Under the pieces are notes generated by a model. That model was not told the origin of the DNA, searched no databases, and saw only the letters and a list, made by a program, of their open reading frames with translations. Positions 43,531-56,712 of a stretch of 64,000 nucleotides of DNA are shown here, piece after piece. The DNA is from Sciurus carolinensis (taxonomy: Eukaryota; Chordata; Mammalia; Rodentia; Sciuridae), in NCBI RefSeq assembly GCF_902686445.1, contig NC_062223.1, forward strand, positions 39,340,998-39,404,997, given 5' to 3'. The translations under genes were made by a program, and so were the position numbers. Position 1 is the first letter of the stretch. Every line of letters starts with the position of its first letter.

Positions 43531-44559
43531 ATACATTATATTCCTATGTGTACATGTGCAATATATTTGTGTGCATACATATACCTGTGGAATATATATT
43601 TAAAAGGAAATGATTGTGTTAGTTACCTTAGAGAGGGGAACTAAGAGATGATAAAGGGACAATGTGCCAGTTATACTTGATACCTTTTGAAATTTGAATT
43701 ATGTCAATTATATAAATGTATCACTTATCTACACAGAAGAAAGGAAAATACAACTCCTTTTTCCCAACTTAGTTTGGTCTCCTGATATATGCTAGCAAAT
43801 TCAATTTCCACCAGTAATTCATAAGGTTACCTCTTTTACTGCAATTTATTAGCACTCAATGTTATGAATCTTTATAATTATCATTTTATAAGATGAAAAG
43901 GATTACATTATTGTTGTGTTTTCATTATCTTGTCTACTACCAAGATGAAACACCATTTTCATATGTTTATCAGCCATTTGCATTTCCTACTTCATAAATT
44001 GTCTTTTTATATATTTGAATTATTCTTCTTTTTGACAATTTACAAAATTCTTTGTATATTAAAATTATTAGCACTGTACCATCCCACGCTTCTTGCAATG
44101 AGAATATAATTTTCATAATGCAATAAATGTAACCTAAAATTTCTGTTGCCTAGTCACTTCAAAAATTGTATAGTTAGATAGGCTAAATGACAATAAGGTA
44201 TAAAATAATTGCCTACATTTGCAGCATTTAATACTTTATAAAACTTTACCATGATATTCCCCTTGTATAAAAAATATTTAATAAAATTTTGAATATGATT
44301 CATTCACATAATTTAAAATTTAAATTACATAAAAGTATATGCAAAACATGTTCCCCTTGATCCCAAAAGACTCTGTACCATTTTCTAGAGTTGGTCAGTT
44401 TTATTATAAATTTCTGCTATCATCCAAAGTATTTACACATATAAAATCAAATGTGCATCATTTCCCTCTTTTGGCAATATATTAGAAATACTATGTTTCC
44501 CCTTGCATTTCCATTCAATTATGAGTCATAGGAAGTATTGGGGATTAGTACAGACAACC
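43531..44559. other. AT-rich intergenic DNA
   Basis: No gene or repeat recognised. Short open frames only. Confidence 0.55.
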
Positions 44560-45030
44560 TGTTATGTTTAGTTATTAGGTGTCCCCCAAAAGCTCACATG
44601 TGAGACAATGCAATAAAGTATAGAGCTGAAATGATTGGGTTATGATAGTCATAACCTAATCAGTGCATTAATCCCTTGATAGGGATTAAATGGGTGGTAG
44701 CTGTAGGCAGGTAGTGTGTGGCTAGAGGAAGTGGGTCACAGGAGGCATACCTTTAAAGTATATATCTTGTCCCTGGAGAGTGTAGCAATCTTTCTCTCTC
44801 TCTCTCTCTTTCTCTCACTTCCCCTCCCCTTTGCTTCTTGGTGCCATGTTCTCTGCTGCTTTCTTCCACTACACCCTTCCGCCATGATGTTCTACCTCAA
44901 TTCAGGCTCCAAGTAATGGAGTTGGTGTCTATGGATGGTGGCCTCTGAAATCATGACCCCCAAATAAACTTTTCTTCCTATAGTTGTTCTTGTTAGGGTT
45001 TTTAGTCACAGTGGTTCAAAAGCTTGCAAA
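44560..45030 (+). mobile_element. MaLR/MLT-like solo LTR
   Basis: Starts TGTTATGTTTAG. Contains 'cccccaaaagctcacatgtg', 'agacaatgcaataaagtata', 'gggttatgatagtcataacc', 'gaagtgggtcacaggaggca', a (TC)n tract at 44791-44818, 'cttccgccatgatgttctac' and 'ccccaaataaacttttcttc' with AATAAA. Same block order as 62629-63058 and, inverted, 11650-12092. No flanking internal sequence, hence solo. Confidence 0.75.
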
Positions 45031-45104
45031 AAAATATAACCCATTTTCATTAGTTTCTGTAAGCAGCCTAGAATTCTATTTTATGAATGTATTGCTATGT
45101 ATTT

Positions 45105-45290
45105 GCCCCATATCTTATTAATGAATATTTAGACCTGCTGTTGTATAAATGTTTATGTCTTCCCAAAATGATATGTTGAATTCTAATGGACAAAGTAATA
45201 GTACTAAGAAGTAGGACCCTTAAGAGGTGGGTAAGCCATAAAACAGTACAGATGATTTCCTCAAAAGGTGCATCCAAGATGCCATGATCC
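45105..45290 (+). repeat. possible MLT1-like LTR fragment
   Basis: 'tttatgtcttcccaaaatga', 'tatgttgaattctaatggac' and 'gtaggacccttaagaggtgg' resemble the 5' part of MLT1-type LTRs (tgtccccccaaaattcatatgttgaaatcc / aggaggtggggcc). Short and diverged. Confidence 0.45.
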
Positions 45291-45510
45291 AGAATGTTGC
45301 AATTTTGAAAGAACAAAATCCTTCTATTCTAAAATTTATAAAGATCAAAATCTCCAAGTCCACAATTGCATAATTGCAAAATTGAGAATGGAAAAATTCT
45401 GAAAGACCAATTCTGTAAACAACAATTCCCACTGAGAAAGAGTCTATGTAAGATGAGTAGAAAACTGAGTTCTAAATAAAGAAATAGTTTATTTTTTTAT
45501 TATAAGTGGG

Positions 45511-45860
45511 TGTATTAGTTAGCTTTCTGTCTTTGTGACAAAATACCTGAGAAAATCTACTTACAAGGAAGAAAGATTTATTTGACTTGTGGTTCCAGTC
45601 CAAGTTCTCTTATTATATTTGGGTCCATAGATAGTCCATACAGTATGGTAGGTAGTTCATGACAGACAAAAATAAGTAAAGAGAGAAAGGCAGGGCCTAG
45701 GTTTCCAATATCCTCTTCAATAGCAAGATCCTAATTACCTAATTTGCTTCCATTAGACTCTACCTCTTAAAGCATTCACTACTTCCAATATTGCCACAAG
45801 CTTGAAAGTAAAACTTTAACACTTGTCCCTTGGAATCCATTTAAGATCCAAACCATTACA
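45511..45860 (-). mobile_element. MaLR-type solo LTR
   Basis: TG...CA block from TGTATTAGTTAGC to AACCATTACA. On the minus strand it begins 'tgtaatggtttggatcttaa' and ends 'gctaactaataca'. It carries AATAAA (plus-strand tttatt at 45578-45583) and a polyadenylation region as in the other MaLR LTRs. No clear target-site duplication. Confidence 0.65.
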
Positions 45861-47138
45861 ACAGAATAATTGTGAAATTATTCAATTATGTACTATCTTT
45901 GACTCTTTTGTACTTTTGCACCATGATTACCTTTCAAAAATACTCTTTCTCAGATAATAACAAGAATTTAACATGGCCCACTCACTTCTGAACCAGAAGG
46001 CCTGAATTAGCTTCTGAATTATCTGGGATTTGCTGATATAGTGCTCTCTCCTCTGTTAGAAAACACATTCGATGGTAAATGATTCTTGCCTAAGGATTGG
46101 ACTATTGAAGAAAATTGACTTGCCTTTTTCATCAGTATGTGCCTCACTTTGACTAGTGGATGACACATTCAGAATTGTGCACATTGTTTTTTAACTGAGT
46201 GTATGTAAGCATGTCCATATTGGATCCTACTAGTCTAAAACATTTATGCGTATTTATATATTAATAAATATACAAACAAACTAACCACTTTATAAATGCA
46301 TACCTGAAAATTTGATGGACTTTGCAGAAAAAAAAATACATTTCCATTGACTCTCAACCACAAATGATAAACTTGGAATTATTTGTAATCAAGATATCTA
46401 AATACGATACCTTCTAAATGTCAGTTTAAAGTTATTATCAATACAGATTGTTCTTTTTTTACATTCGACCCAATGCATTTACCAGAAAATTCAGATAAGT
46501 GGATTGGCTACATAATATTGCTATAATAAAAATTCCAGTTTAACTGGGTATAATTATTTTATTGACATATTTTCAACTGATGAAATTTATGCTTTTTTAG
46601 TGAATTACAGTTGTGTTTTCTTGAAGAAATTACAAAAGTTACCAACTGGTTTGAAAATAATTGTGTGCACACTAAATTAACACTTACACAGTGCCATTGC
46701 TGTTTGATCATCCGTGTTACCTCTGCCAAATTTAAGGTCTATGTATGACCTCATTCATAATAAATGTATACCTACCAAATCAATGAAGACTCATTATACA
46801 GATAATGGGAAATTTTAATAGGGATCGTTCATGTTAGTGTGTATTGAAATAAAAAAAAAATTTAAAGCCTAGCAGTACCATGTGGAAATGAATGTGAAAA
46901 CAATCTCTGAATGGAGTCATGTCTTAAAAGAAAAAAAAAAACAAACAAAAACCATATTCATCATAGTATAAAGCTTCAAAATACAGATGCGGAATTTGGT
47001 CTAATAATCCAACCCATCAATGTGCTTTTTTATGTTTACCTTTCAAATTTTTCTTTCAATTGTTTTTGTTTTAATTTAGCGAGGTTTTCTCCACATTATT
47101 TTCCTTTTCTTACTTTTTTGTTCTGTTTGGATCTGTCT
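45861..47138. other. AT-rich intergenic DNA
   Basis: Nothing recognised. Homopolymer A runs at 46849-46860 and 46929-46940. Confidence 0.5.
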
Positions 47139-47190
47139 TAGTGCTAGGCATTAAACCCATGGCCTTGCTACAACTCTAAGCCCTGTCTTT
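47139..47190 (-). repeat. diverged, internally shortened ID SINE
   Basis: 'agtgctaggcattaaaccca' and 'tggccttgctacaactctaa' plus GCCCTG match the complement of the ID element (ggtgctggggattgaacccagggccttgc ... gagctacaaccccagccc), with the middle (A-box side) deleted. Confidence 0.5.
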
Positions 47191-47849
47191 AATTTGTTTC
47201 AAATTTAAATTGTCAGCATTATTGTTTTATGATTTACTGTGTTATGTATTTCATCTTTGAATCATTTCTAATATAAATTTGAATTTTGTAAACACTTTTA
47301 TAGAGTTCTGATTTGTTTTATGCATTTCTTGCAAGTCTGACTCCATGAAAATGCATTATCACCATGCTAATTTTGTGTGTGAGCGCTGTTCATGGGCCTT
47401 AAAAAGCTGAAACTTCCTCAGTAAATGAAGAAGTTATATTGTGTTTTATTTGTGTTTGTTTGCGTGGCTGGTTTTTCTGCATCTACATTTATGAAAGACA
47501 ATATTTCTCAAAAGCTCAACTCTTAAAAGTTCAGAGGCAATTTATGATGATTTTTGATTAATCCTGTTGAATGAGTAAGGGTGTACAGAATTTCAGATTT
47601 CCTCAGTTATAAAGATGGGCTCACAAGATTACCGACTATTGTGTAAAGTTGGATTTTTATATGTTTCTTAAACAAATCCCTATTAAAAAACAAATGCCTT
47701 CGATTTTTGATTATTTTTTCCAGAATGAATTATGCTTTTGGGATTTTGATCTCTCAGCATTTCAAGCTTTGAGATAAAGGTGTTCAGGTTTGTGTTTTTC
47801 TTGACCATGGCACAGACCTGTCATGATGGAAATTTCCCGTGAATGGGAT

Positions 47850-48052
47850 GAGGCCCATGGGATCTAGCTAGCACTTTTCACCAAGTTCATCAACGCTAGA
47901 AGGAGGATGTGTCTATGAGGAGTAGGACTTCACTTGATGCCTAGAATTGCCAGGGCCTTGATCTCGTACTTCTCAGCCTAAGAAATAAATGTGGCTATTG
48001 GTAAACTTCCAGTCAATGTCACTTTATGATAGCAACCTGAAAGGATAAAGAC
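47850..48052 (+). repeat. MLT1-like LTR 3' fragment
   Basis: 'gccagggccttgatctcgta', 'cttctcagcctaagaaataa' and the final 'aggataaagac' follow the MLT1 3' end pattern (cgccttgatcttggacttcccagcc / gaactgtgagaaataaat / gaatggactaagac). AATAAA is within it. Confidence 0.55.
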
Positions 48053-49750
48053 ACATCTTCTCAGAGTTTGATATTATACATAATTGTGTACAGAAAAGCA
48101 TTGTACACTTATAAATCACATCTTCAATTTGTAAGATCTAGGAAGGGAAATTACTGTATATGATTTCGATAGATATTACAAAAATAACCCTCCTTTAGTA
48201 ACATCTGTTTTCAAGATATGTATGGTTTTCTAAACCAGGAAAATAAACAAGTCAACTATTGTGATTCTGAAAAGCTAATGAAGAATTTGCTAGAAACAGA
48301 TGATGGGAGATTATTTTTTTATAAAAGGAAAACCAATACCATTTTTTGATTAAAAAAATGAAAGGAAATTGATTCCTCCACTGCTTTTCATACAATTACA
48401 GAGTAAGGGACTGCATAACATTCGAAGTAGTTTATTTCTACACTAACTCTCTTCCCACCAGACTTTTAGAGCTCATTTGGAACAATACTTTTATTTTATT
48501 TTGCATCATCACCAAATGATCTCCTTTCAATATGTTTTATTCCCTTTCAGTCATATGATCCTGAAAGTAGTTGATGGCATTCTCTATTTGTGATAGTGAG
48601 ACAAAATTATAAACCCTTGCCCTCATCTCTGTTAAATAGAAAATGGCAGAACTAAATCTTGCTGCACTCAGTCTAAGCCTCAGTATTTTCTGTCTGAGGC
48701 ATTTGTGACAGACACAATCACAGACAGCTCATACCCCGTGGCACTAAGAAATTAAAAGATAACATGAAAGATATCACACCAGAAAAACCATTATACTGAT
48801 AAACAGAACAAGACAATTTAGCCTAAGTCTTTGAAAAATCTAAAACGATGCTCGACACACTGAAAGGCTTAACTTGCCTGTGGGAAAGTCGCTGAAGTCA
48901 TCCTTAGATAAAATCACTGTGGAAAGAAGAGGACCAAGGTAGTGTGATTGTTTTAAGTGTGTCAGTGACCTTTGGTGCACAATTAAGTAGGGGAGCCTAA
49001 CTTCTTCAAAGCTTTGCTTACACCCAAGCAAGATCAAAGTCATCTGTCATTTGTATCTGGATGTTAAAAATATGCTACTGCGTCTTAGTTTATTCTCTTC
49101 TCTTGCATGTGTGTTCACTCGTCTTTTGTTTTTTAATTCAGAGTTCTGACAGCATCTCATTTTTAAAAAAATATTTTCAAAGAACTAAACAGGATATTCT
49201 ATCACTATAAGCAGAAAATAATTAACTTTTATATGAAAATGCAATTCAAATTTCCTTATCACCTGTGATCTCAGAGGCCTGCATTTACCAGTTTCATTTC
49301 CCATTTCATAATTCAACTTGTTAGGGACAAATAATTGAGTTTGAGGCATTTTTCATTTTATGAGTTTATATACAAGGCAAAACACATAATCATTACAAAA
49401 TGCACTATCATTCCCTAGATTTTCATAAATTTTCTAAATTGTAGGTTTAAAAATATCTAAGAGAAAAAATGTGGACACTTGGAGCTATTATTGTGAAGAA
49501 GGAATGAAAAATAATTTTGATTAACTTAAATATTGTACAGTTTTGGGATTCACAGACCTGCAGACAGTCTGTGTTTAAAAGTGGATACATGTTTCTTCCC
49601 AAAACTTTTTTTTCTAAAAAGATCAATTTACTTGACAAACTATTCTGATAAATATCCACCAGCTATCTAGGCAGAGCTGTGTTATAGGTTAGTTTTCCTC
49701 TAATTCAGACTGTTATTTCAAGTTCAGATGGAATGGGACTCTCAGTTACT

Positions 49751-49812
49751 GAGGGAGCAGGAGAGTGTGAGGAGGAGGGTTGGGTAGGGAAGGGAAGGAG
49801 GGAGAGAACAGG
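49751..49812 (+). promoter_or_regulatory. polypurine tract with canonical G-quadruplex motif
   Basis: Almost pure purine for ~60 bases. It contains GGGTTGGGTAGGGAAGGG at 49777-49794: four G3 runs with 2-base loops, predicted to fold very stably. It is not inside a repeat I recognise. Any regulatory role is inference. Confidence 0.6.
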
Positions 49813-50050
49813 TAACATTAGTGGAGTACCCTGCAAACATCAACTCTTTTTCCACTCATGATGATCAAGTGGCTCATCTTTCTATGGTATCTTTTTCCCT
49901 TTTGATTTGTAGTCAGTTTTGATTGAAAATTACCATCATAACTGATACCAATATATTCAGATGAGTCGTATTACACCCTGTGGTTTTCCCAGAATTGGTT
50001 ATCACACCAACTTTTAAAGCAGATATGACAGAAGAGATTTAAAAATTGGA

Positions 50051-51037
50051 GTAATCAATAATGTGAAAAGAGAGCCCACAGAGTGGGAGAAAATTTTTTC
50101 CACCCACACTTCAGATATAGTACTAATCTCCAAAATTTATAAAGAACTTACAAAACTTTACACCAAAAATACAAAGAACCCAGTCAATAAACGGGCCAAG
50201 GAACTGGACAGACACTTTACAGAAGAAGATATACAGGTGATTAATAAATATATGAAAAAGTGTTCAACATCTCTAGTAATTAGAGAAATGCAAATTAAAG
50301 CAACTCTAAGATTTCATCTTACTCCAATTAGAATGGCTATTATCAAGGACACAAACAATAATAAATGTTGGTGTGGATGAGGGGAAAAGTCACTCTTTTA
50401 CATTGCTGGTAGAGTTGTAAATTGGTGCAGTCACTCTGGAAAGCAGTGTGGAGATTCCTCAGAAAACTTGGAATGGACCCATCATTTGACCCAGTTATCC
50501 CACTCCTCAGTTTCCCAAAGGACTTAAAATTAGCGTATTGCAGTAACACAGCCACATCAATGTTTATAGCAGCTCAATTCACAACAGCTAAGTTGTGGAA
50601 CCAACCTAGACTCCCTTCAATTGATTAATGGATAAAGAAACTGGTATATAAACACAAAGGAATATTAATATTATAAAAAAGAATACTATTATGGCATTTG
50701 CAGACAAATGGATGGAATTGGAGAATATCATGCTAAGTGAAATAAGTCAATCCCAAAAAAACAAAGGCCAAATATTTTCCCTGATAAGTGGAAGATGATA
50801 TATAATGGGTTTGGGGGAGTGGTGGGGGTGAGAGAAGAATGGAGGAACTTTAGATTACATAGAGGGAACTAAGAGGGAGAAGGGTCAGGGTATGTTGGAA
50901 TGAGACAGACATCATTACGCCATATACATGTATGATTACATGAATGGTATGAATCTGCATTGTGCACAACCATAGAAATGTGAAGTTGTACCCCATTTGT
51001 GTACAATGAATCAAAATAAATTTTACATTCTGTAAAA
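50051..51037 (+). mobile_element. 5'-truncated L1 of a different 3'UTR subfamily
   Basis: ORF2 C-terminal sequence begins abruptly at 'aatgtgaaaagagagcccac' (homologous to 25091) and runs to 'gcatttgcagacaaatgga' and 'caatcccaaaaaaacaaagg'. A 3'UTR follows ('ggaactttagattacataga', 'catatacatgtatgattaca', 'ccccatttgtgtacaatgaa') that is unrelated to the G-rich 3'UTR of the level-2/3 elements. No long poly(A) or target-site duplication remains, so it is older. Confidence 0.9.
50063..50770 (+). pseudogene. L1 ORF2 C-terminal fragment, decayed
   Basis: Open from [12 protein letters not shown] through [16 protein letters not shown] and [11 protein letters not shown] to a TGA at 50378-50380, in the Cys-rich region (after KCWCG). 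It continues in pieces ([15 protein letters not shown] at 50422-50628) to a homologue of the terminal region near 50760. Contains stops and small indels. Confidence 0.85.
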
Positions 51038-51519
51038 TCCTTCCAGGGCACACCTCTGGTGACCTTACTTAGGCCTCCCCACCTTCAAGTGGCATCACCT
51101 TCCAGTAGTGCCAACAAGCTGTCAGTTAAGCCTTGACACATAAGGAGCAAACCATAATTCTCTGTCAAGTTTTCTTCTTGTTTGGAGAGGCATGAAAGTT
51201 GTGTGCTCAGTGTTCATTACAGTTCAAAGTTTCATGCAAGCTTCCTAACTCTTAGGTCAAAAGAGATCAGATTTTAGTCATTGACAAAAGAATATCAAAG
51301 GGTGCTCTATGAAAATTTCTAAACACTAAACGATAATGAGTAACAAGAAAGACAACTTTTCTCAGGGTGAGTTTTACAACTGCATTTATCAGTAAGGAAA
51401 CTGTTCTAAATTTGGGTGCTGATGATGACATGGAGAAAAAAAGAGAGGACTATCAGCACTGAGATAAGTGGGCACCATGAAGACAAAAACAAACCCATAT
51501 TTGGAAGCAAAGAGTGAGA
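51038..51519. other. intergenic DNA
   Basis: No recognised content apart from the likely upstream margin of the L1M 3' end that follows. Confidence 0.45.
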
Positions 51520-51775
51520 AAGCAAATTAACTTGGTGTATGGTTCCATGTATTTGAAATGGCCAGAATAGATAACTCTTTAAGAGGAAAATTCAGACTAC
51601 GTATTGCCTGGGGTTTGGAGGATGGAGGGATGCAGGTGATGAAAATGGTCTAAAATTGATTGTGGTGATGCTTGCATAACTCTGTGAATGTTACTAAAGA
51701 CCATTGAATTCTGTGCTTTAAGTGGGTGAACTGTATGGGATGTAAATGATATCTCAATAAAGCTGCTACCAAAAA
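51520..51775 (+). mobile_element. ancient L1M 3' end
   Basis: 'gtatggttccatgtatttga', 'aatggccagaatagataact', 'tgtggtgatgcttgcataac', 'tctgtgaatgttactaaaga', 'ccattgaattctgtgcttta' and 'atgatatctcaataaagctg' are the hallmark order of the mammal-wide L1M 3'UTR. It ends at AAAAAAA near 51770. Confidence 0.8.
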
Positions 51776-54700
51776 AATCAGAGTAATTAAATAAGGGCAT
51801 TCACATATCAGTTCTGTTCATCCATGCTTCTATTTTGACATATTTCACGGCACCTGTAAGCTCTTTGTACTTTCCTCCAAATATTGGTAGAAGTTAAATA
51901 TCATAAATTTCTGGAGATTACATTTTATTTGTCTGTTTCCCTTTAGTACTTTCTCAAACTAAGTAAATATTTGTTGAACTAATTGAACAGTGCTATAATT
52001 ATTTTGTTTTTGATAAACTATTGCTCTAATAAGCTTTTGATTATTATCAAAATATAATCTAATGCACCTATCTAAATATTTCCATTCATGTCCCTCACCA
52101 TCATTTTAATATACTCTGGAACATAGTCTTACATAACACATTGAAGAAACAAAGCTAAGTAGAGCTTATTATGTTCATATGAATTTCTGAAATCTTGATT
52201 TTATGATCAGGCAGATAAATTCTTGGCATGTTTATCATTTAATAATTTGAATAGACTCCAAACTTCACAGTATTTAAACTCCAAAAGTGATTGTATTTAT
52301 AAATATCTTTGGATTTGGACCTGACGATAGTACTCTACTACCAAAATTTATACTAGTCAAAACAAGGGAAATATGAACATGATAGGTGATTTTGCTGTGA
52401 TATTAATTAATTAATTAGAGGTAGTGAAAGAGGAGGTAGATCCTCCAGTAGAGTCATAGTCTCTGGTGTCTGATATCTCAGCCCTAGGTTCCTGACACTT
52501 GTCACTAATCTGACATGATGACTTTATATATGCACATGTCCATAAAATATTACTTCCTATGTCCAGTGCTGGCTTTATAGCCACCTGACCTCCTCATTCA
52601 CACAGGGACCTGAGCTCAGAAGGGCATAGTGCTTGCTTTTAAAGCTCTATTATCACTGTCTTGAAGATTTTCACATTATCTTGAACACGTGCTTTGTAAT
52701 TCAATTCATTTATGTTGAACAATATTAAATAGCAAATAAAAACGCTCTAAGCAACAGAACAGTGAAGGAAGAAAAGCTTTATTTGTAGGATCTTCTAGAG
52801 CACTTTTTTTTTTTTTTACTGCATTTTGAGCAAGAGTTCCTGTATCTTCATTTTTTAGTGGATTTCACAACTTATACAATTAGTCCTACAAATTCCTAAC
52901 TTACAGTAATTTTCCTGTATTGAAGTTTGTGTCCATATCAGGTGCTATTTATTTTTGCCTTTCTTTTCTTTGTAAACTGAACTTCCAGTATGGCTTTGCC
53001 ATTCAAGCCATATACAATTAAATTTAAAACTACATACACTTTTAAGTTAGATTCAACTTATGGTTGCATTTGTACTTTGAATCCCTATGCAGAAAACTGC
53101 AACCTAACTTTTTTGTAAATGAACTGCAACCTAACTGAACTGTAGATTCATGTAATAAGTAGCCGAGTCTCGGTCAATCATAGCAGATGAGTTTTATCCC
53201 AACAGAGATGGAGGACTGATGAGAAGATGAGGCAAATGGTCATCACGCCATCAAAATAAGGCACATGCCAAGCTATAACCCAACTCTTCATGTAGCTTCC
53301 TTTTTCTGTTGATAAGTACTGTATTGCAGTGTTGCAGCATGAACTTTTTGAAATTCTCCTGGTTCTGAGTTCTGCCTCACCCATGATTCATTCTTTGCTT
53401 GAAAAAACTGTTCTAATTATGATTTGCTTAAAGTGTTTCTACCTGTCTCCAGGGTCAATGTTTTTCCTGTTCTTCCACACTGGATTTGTCAGGCTCTGCT
53501 TTTTAAAGGTTTTTCCTGATTGTATTTTTCATCAGAAATACTACTGTCTTGTTTGTCTTGCTGATAAACTGAACAGATGTTATGTATTTAGTTGAAATGG
53601 TGTCCCTGGGTTCTAGTGAAGATCTGGCAATATTTTCCAGAAGTTAACTTAGAAATATGGAATTAATCATTTCCATATTCAGGTTGCTGTAAGTTTTCAG
53701 AGAACAGGATTATTCTAGGCAAAATCAAATATTCAATTAGCCGTAGAATTACAAAATCTGTAAATTCTTTTCATCTATAACATTTTTTTTTTCATTTCAG
53801 AGCAGAAGGACTACTTTTGGCATAAGAAAAACAATCAATCTCTGACATGATTTTCATGATTATGGATTATCACTGAGATTTGCCTCCAATGTCTATGCAG
53901 ATTAGACAAGTTTAGTACTTGTAGTTGTTGCAACTTGATGGAGATCTACAAATTCATCTTCCTGGTACAATTTTCTGGCAGTTTCAGAGAGAACTGTGAA
54001 TTATAAAGTATTAGCAGATGGGAAAAAAAGACATAAATTAAAAGGAGTCCCTGACTTGACCCATTTTTATGTTAGTACTTTTAGCATCAATATTTGTTAT
54101 TCATATTGAAAATAGCCAGTGGGTCTTGGGAATTCATTTTGTATCTGTTCCATTACCTTTAACATAGTGATAATAATGAATGCCTCATTTTGTAAATAAT
54201 TCAATAAATAATAGAAAATGTGCAGTGCTAACTGTCAAATACAATTTAATTCCAATTTGCTTGTAATATCTCAGTTTAATCACAACTTTATAATGCACCA
54301 CTTTAATGACAGAAACAATGAACTTCTTATAAAGGTGAAATAATTATAATATGAATTTCAATATAGAGATACATACAAAAATGTAAGGCCTTTATTTATT
54401 AATGTAATCTATATTTTCCTCAACTTCAATAATCAGCTAATGTATATATAAGCATTAAGTTTTGGATTATCCTCTAAAAATGGGTGGATAAAAATTGAAA
54501 AAAATTATTGCAATTATGTAGACAAATAGGTTACTGTATGCATTGTAGAAAGACCCAAATAATTTTACTCGATGATCTATTGCTCACAGTTGAATTGTAA
54601 AATAATCTGGTGTGTTTCCCTTATCTTCTTCTCTAATTCTCTTTGCCTATAAGAAAAACAAGCAAATGAAAAACAGTTATTCTACATTTTTTTTCCCATG

Positions 54701-55369
54701 TCCATGTCAATGGTTCAGAAAACTGTAGATTTAATTGCAAATTGCTTAAGAATTTTTAGGCATAATTGTAAATTACAAAGTGATAGTTTTAATACATACA
54801 GTTAGTTCAGCCCTTTGCAGTGTGAGTCTTTCTAAATATTTGTTCATTCAATTTCTTAATGTGTTTTATAACTTTTCATTTCTTTCCACCCTCACAGTCA
54901 CTTGCCTTCTTCAGGAACCTTCCATATCCCCTCACGGTCTCTAATCTATTTGTATTTCAAACTATTTTCTACTGTCCTGCTTGGATCAACTGGCTAATAA
55001 AAAGAATTCAAATCATTGGAGATTTAAAGGGAAATAAAAAGCAGTTTTTCAGATCCAGAAAACAAATGGAATTTAAGACAGAGGATGGAAAACAATGAAA
55101 CTACAAAAGTTAACTTTAATACTCATATAATTTATCAAAAAATATTTATTTAGATAAGCAGCCCAAGTGATTATTTATACTCACTCTCAAATCTTTCCCC
55201 AGAATAACGTACTTCATTGGAAGGCTGGGTTTTTAAAACCAAACACAACTGCTGTGTCCATTGACTCTTAGGGCAAATTTCAGGTTGAGGGAGGCAATTA
55301 GGAACATGGTGGATCTCCAGAGTTAATAGGTTAATTACAACAATCCTCTCTTGTCAACCTGGGGAAAAA
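51776..55369. other. AT-rich intergenic DNA
   Basis: Nothing recognised. Notable only for (TTAA)-type repetition at 52404-52418 and poly(T) at 52805-52818. Open frames at 53178-53384 and 53329-53595 show no domain. Confidence 0.5.
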
Positions 55370-55680
55370 ATTCTCTTTTTCTCTTTTTCCCAAATATTTT
55401 ATTAGTGCATTATAATTGTACATAATGGTGGGGTTTGTCGTTACATATGTGTACATGCACAAAGTATAACAATATAGTGTGACTTATATTACTACCCAGG
55501 GTTTCCTGTCCTTCTCCTGCTCCCTCCATCCCTCTGTCTGGCCCCTTTCCTATACTCTAGGGATCCTCCTTCCATTCTCATGAGACAACTTCTGCCCCTG
55601 CCACTTCATTTCCTTTTCAGTCTCTATCTTCCACATAGGAGACAACAGAAGAGATCATGTTTTCTGATCAACTCTTGATA
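55370..55680 (-). mobile_element. probable older L1 3' end (inverted)
   Basis: 'tattagtgcattataattgt', 'acataatggtggggtttgtc', 'gttacatatgtgtacatgca', 'tataacaatatagtgtgact', then T/C-rich 'ccctccatccctctgtctgg' and 'cttccacataggagacaaca'. I recall this order as a common squirrel repeat equivalent to an L1 3'UTR read on the complement. The last part parallels the ORF2 C-terminal complement ('atatgag...cattcga'). Confidence 0.5.
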
Positions 55681-56712
55681 TGTTACCATGGGACAATATT
55701 CCAGATCTTACTCTCCAACATAATAGGCTTCGAAAAATATATCTGAGCAGTTTATATCAGTTATATGTAGAATCCTTCAATGATTGCTTACATGGTAATT
55801 TTGAACACCTTTCCAGCTCTCAAATCCTTTTCCCAGCATAGCTTACCTCACCTACTTACCTTGACCTCATTTCCTAAACACTTCCAACCAAAACTGCAGA
55901 GATTCTAACTTGTTAACAGATTATGTCTCCATCTCCATTCTCATGCCATTATCTACACTTACTGATCCCTCCCCTTGGAATATTTTGGTTCTCAAAATTA
56001 TACTCCTCCTGAATTTAGACCTGTCTTGCAAAGAATTTTCTTTTATCAGCTCCACGATATTATTGTCCCCTTGTGGGGTGTTCTATATCTCTTTACTCTG
56101 CATTTAGTGCAATGTTTCTAGTCACCAAAGCTTCTACAGTGGAAATACTACAAATGTGCCTTGTGTTAGAATACTACCTTCATTGTCTAATAGCTTTGAA
56201 TCCTTGATTCTAGCATTCTCTTTTATTGGTATCATTGTTTCAATTGACAAAATTGAGTCACAATGCATAATTCATATGAGGAGGAAAATACTCTTGGAAT
56301 AGTGGAACTCAACACGTTTTGGATTTTTGGTATCAATTGCCAAGGTTTGAGAAATGCATTAAACACATATGTGCATATATATATGCATATATACATTTAT
56401 AAATATCCTTAGAGAAGGAAGTTTTTGCATCATAAAAATTACCTATAACAAAAAATAATACTATTGGTGTCCTTGAAATATACCTCAAATGTACTCAGGA
56501 TCAATGCCATTTTTACAGTGAAAATTCTTATTAAATAATAATTGACAGAAAATATATAAAGACTCACATATTCCTTTGAAGAGTCATCCAAGAAGCTTGA
56601 AGTGTTCAAGGTAGATAGAGGAAACTGCTGACAATTAAAAATAAAATTGGTCAATATTTTGAGGCCTTAAAATATCATTTGTTGATTTTTTGCATTGGAG
56701 ACTGATCTAAAT
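55681..56712. other. intergenic DNA, possible L2-like patch
   Basis: About 55950-56125 ('tgatccctccccttggaata' to 'catttagtgcaatgtttcta') faintly resembles the L2 3' coding region on the complement. An alternating TA/TG tract lies at 56365-56397. Confidence 0.35.

Larger units (their letters stand above)
47191..50050. other. intergenic DNA with an MLT1-like LTR fragment and a G4 motif
   Basis: Mostly unrecognised AT-rich DNA. The MLT1-like fragment (47850-48052) and the G-quadruplex motif (49777-49794) are listed separately. No gene was found. Confidence 0.5.

Noticed and set aside
44791..44818. (TC)n tract as an independent promoter GAGA element
   Set aside because: It is part of the MaLR-type LTR, whose other copies have a similar CT-rich stretch at the same place.
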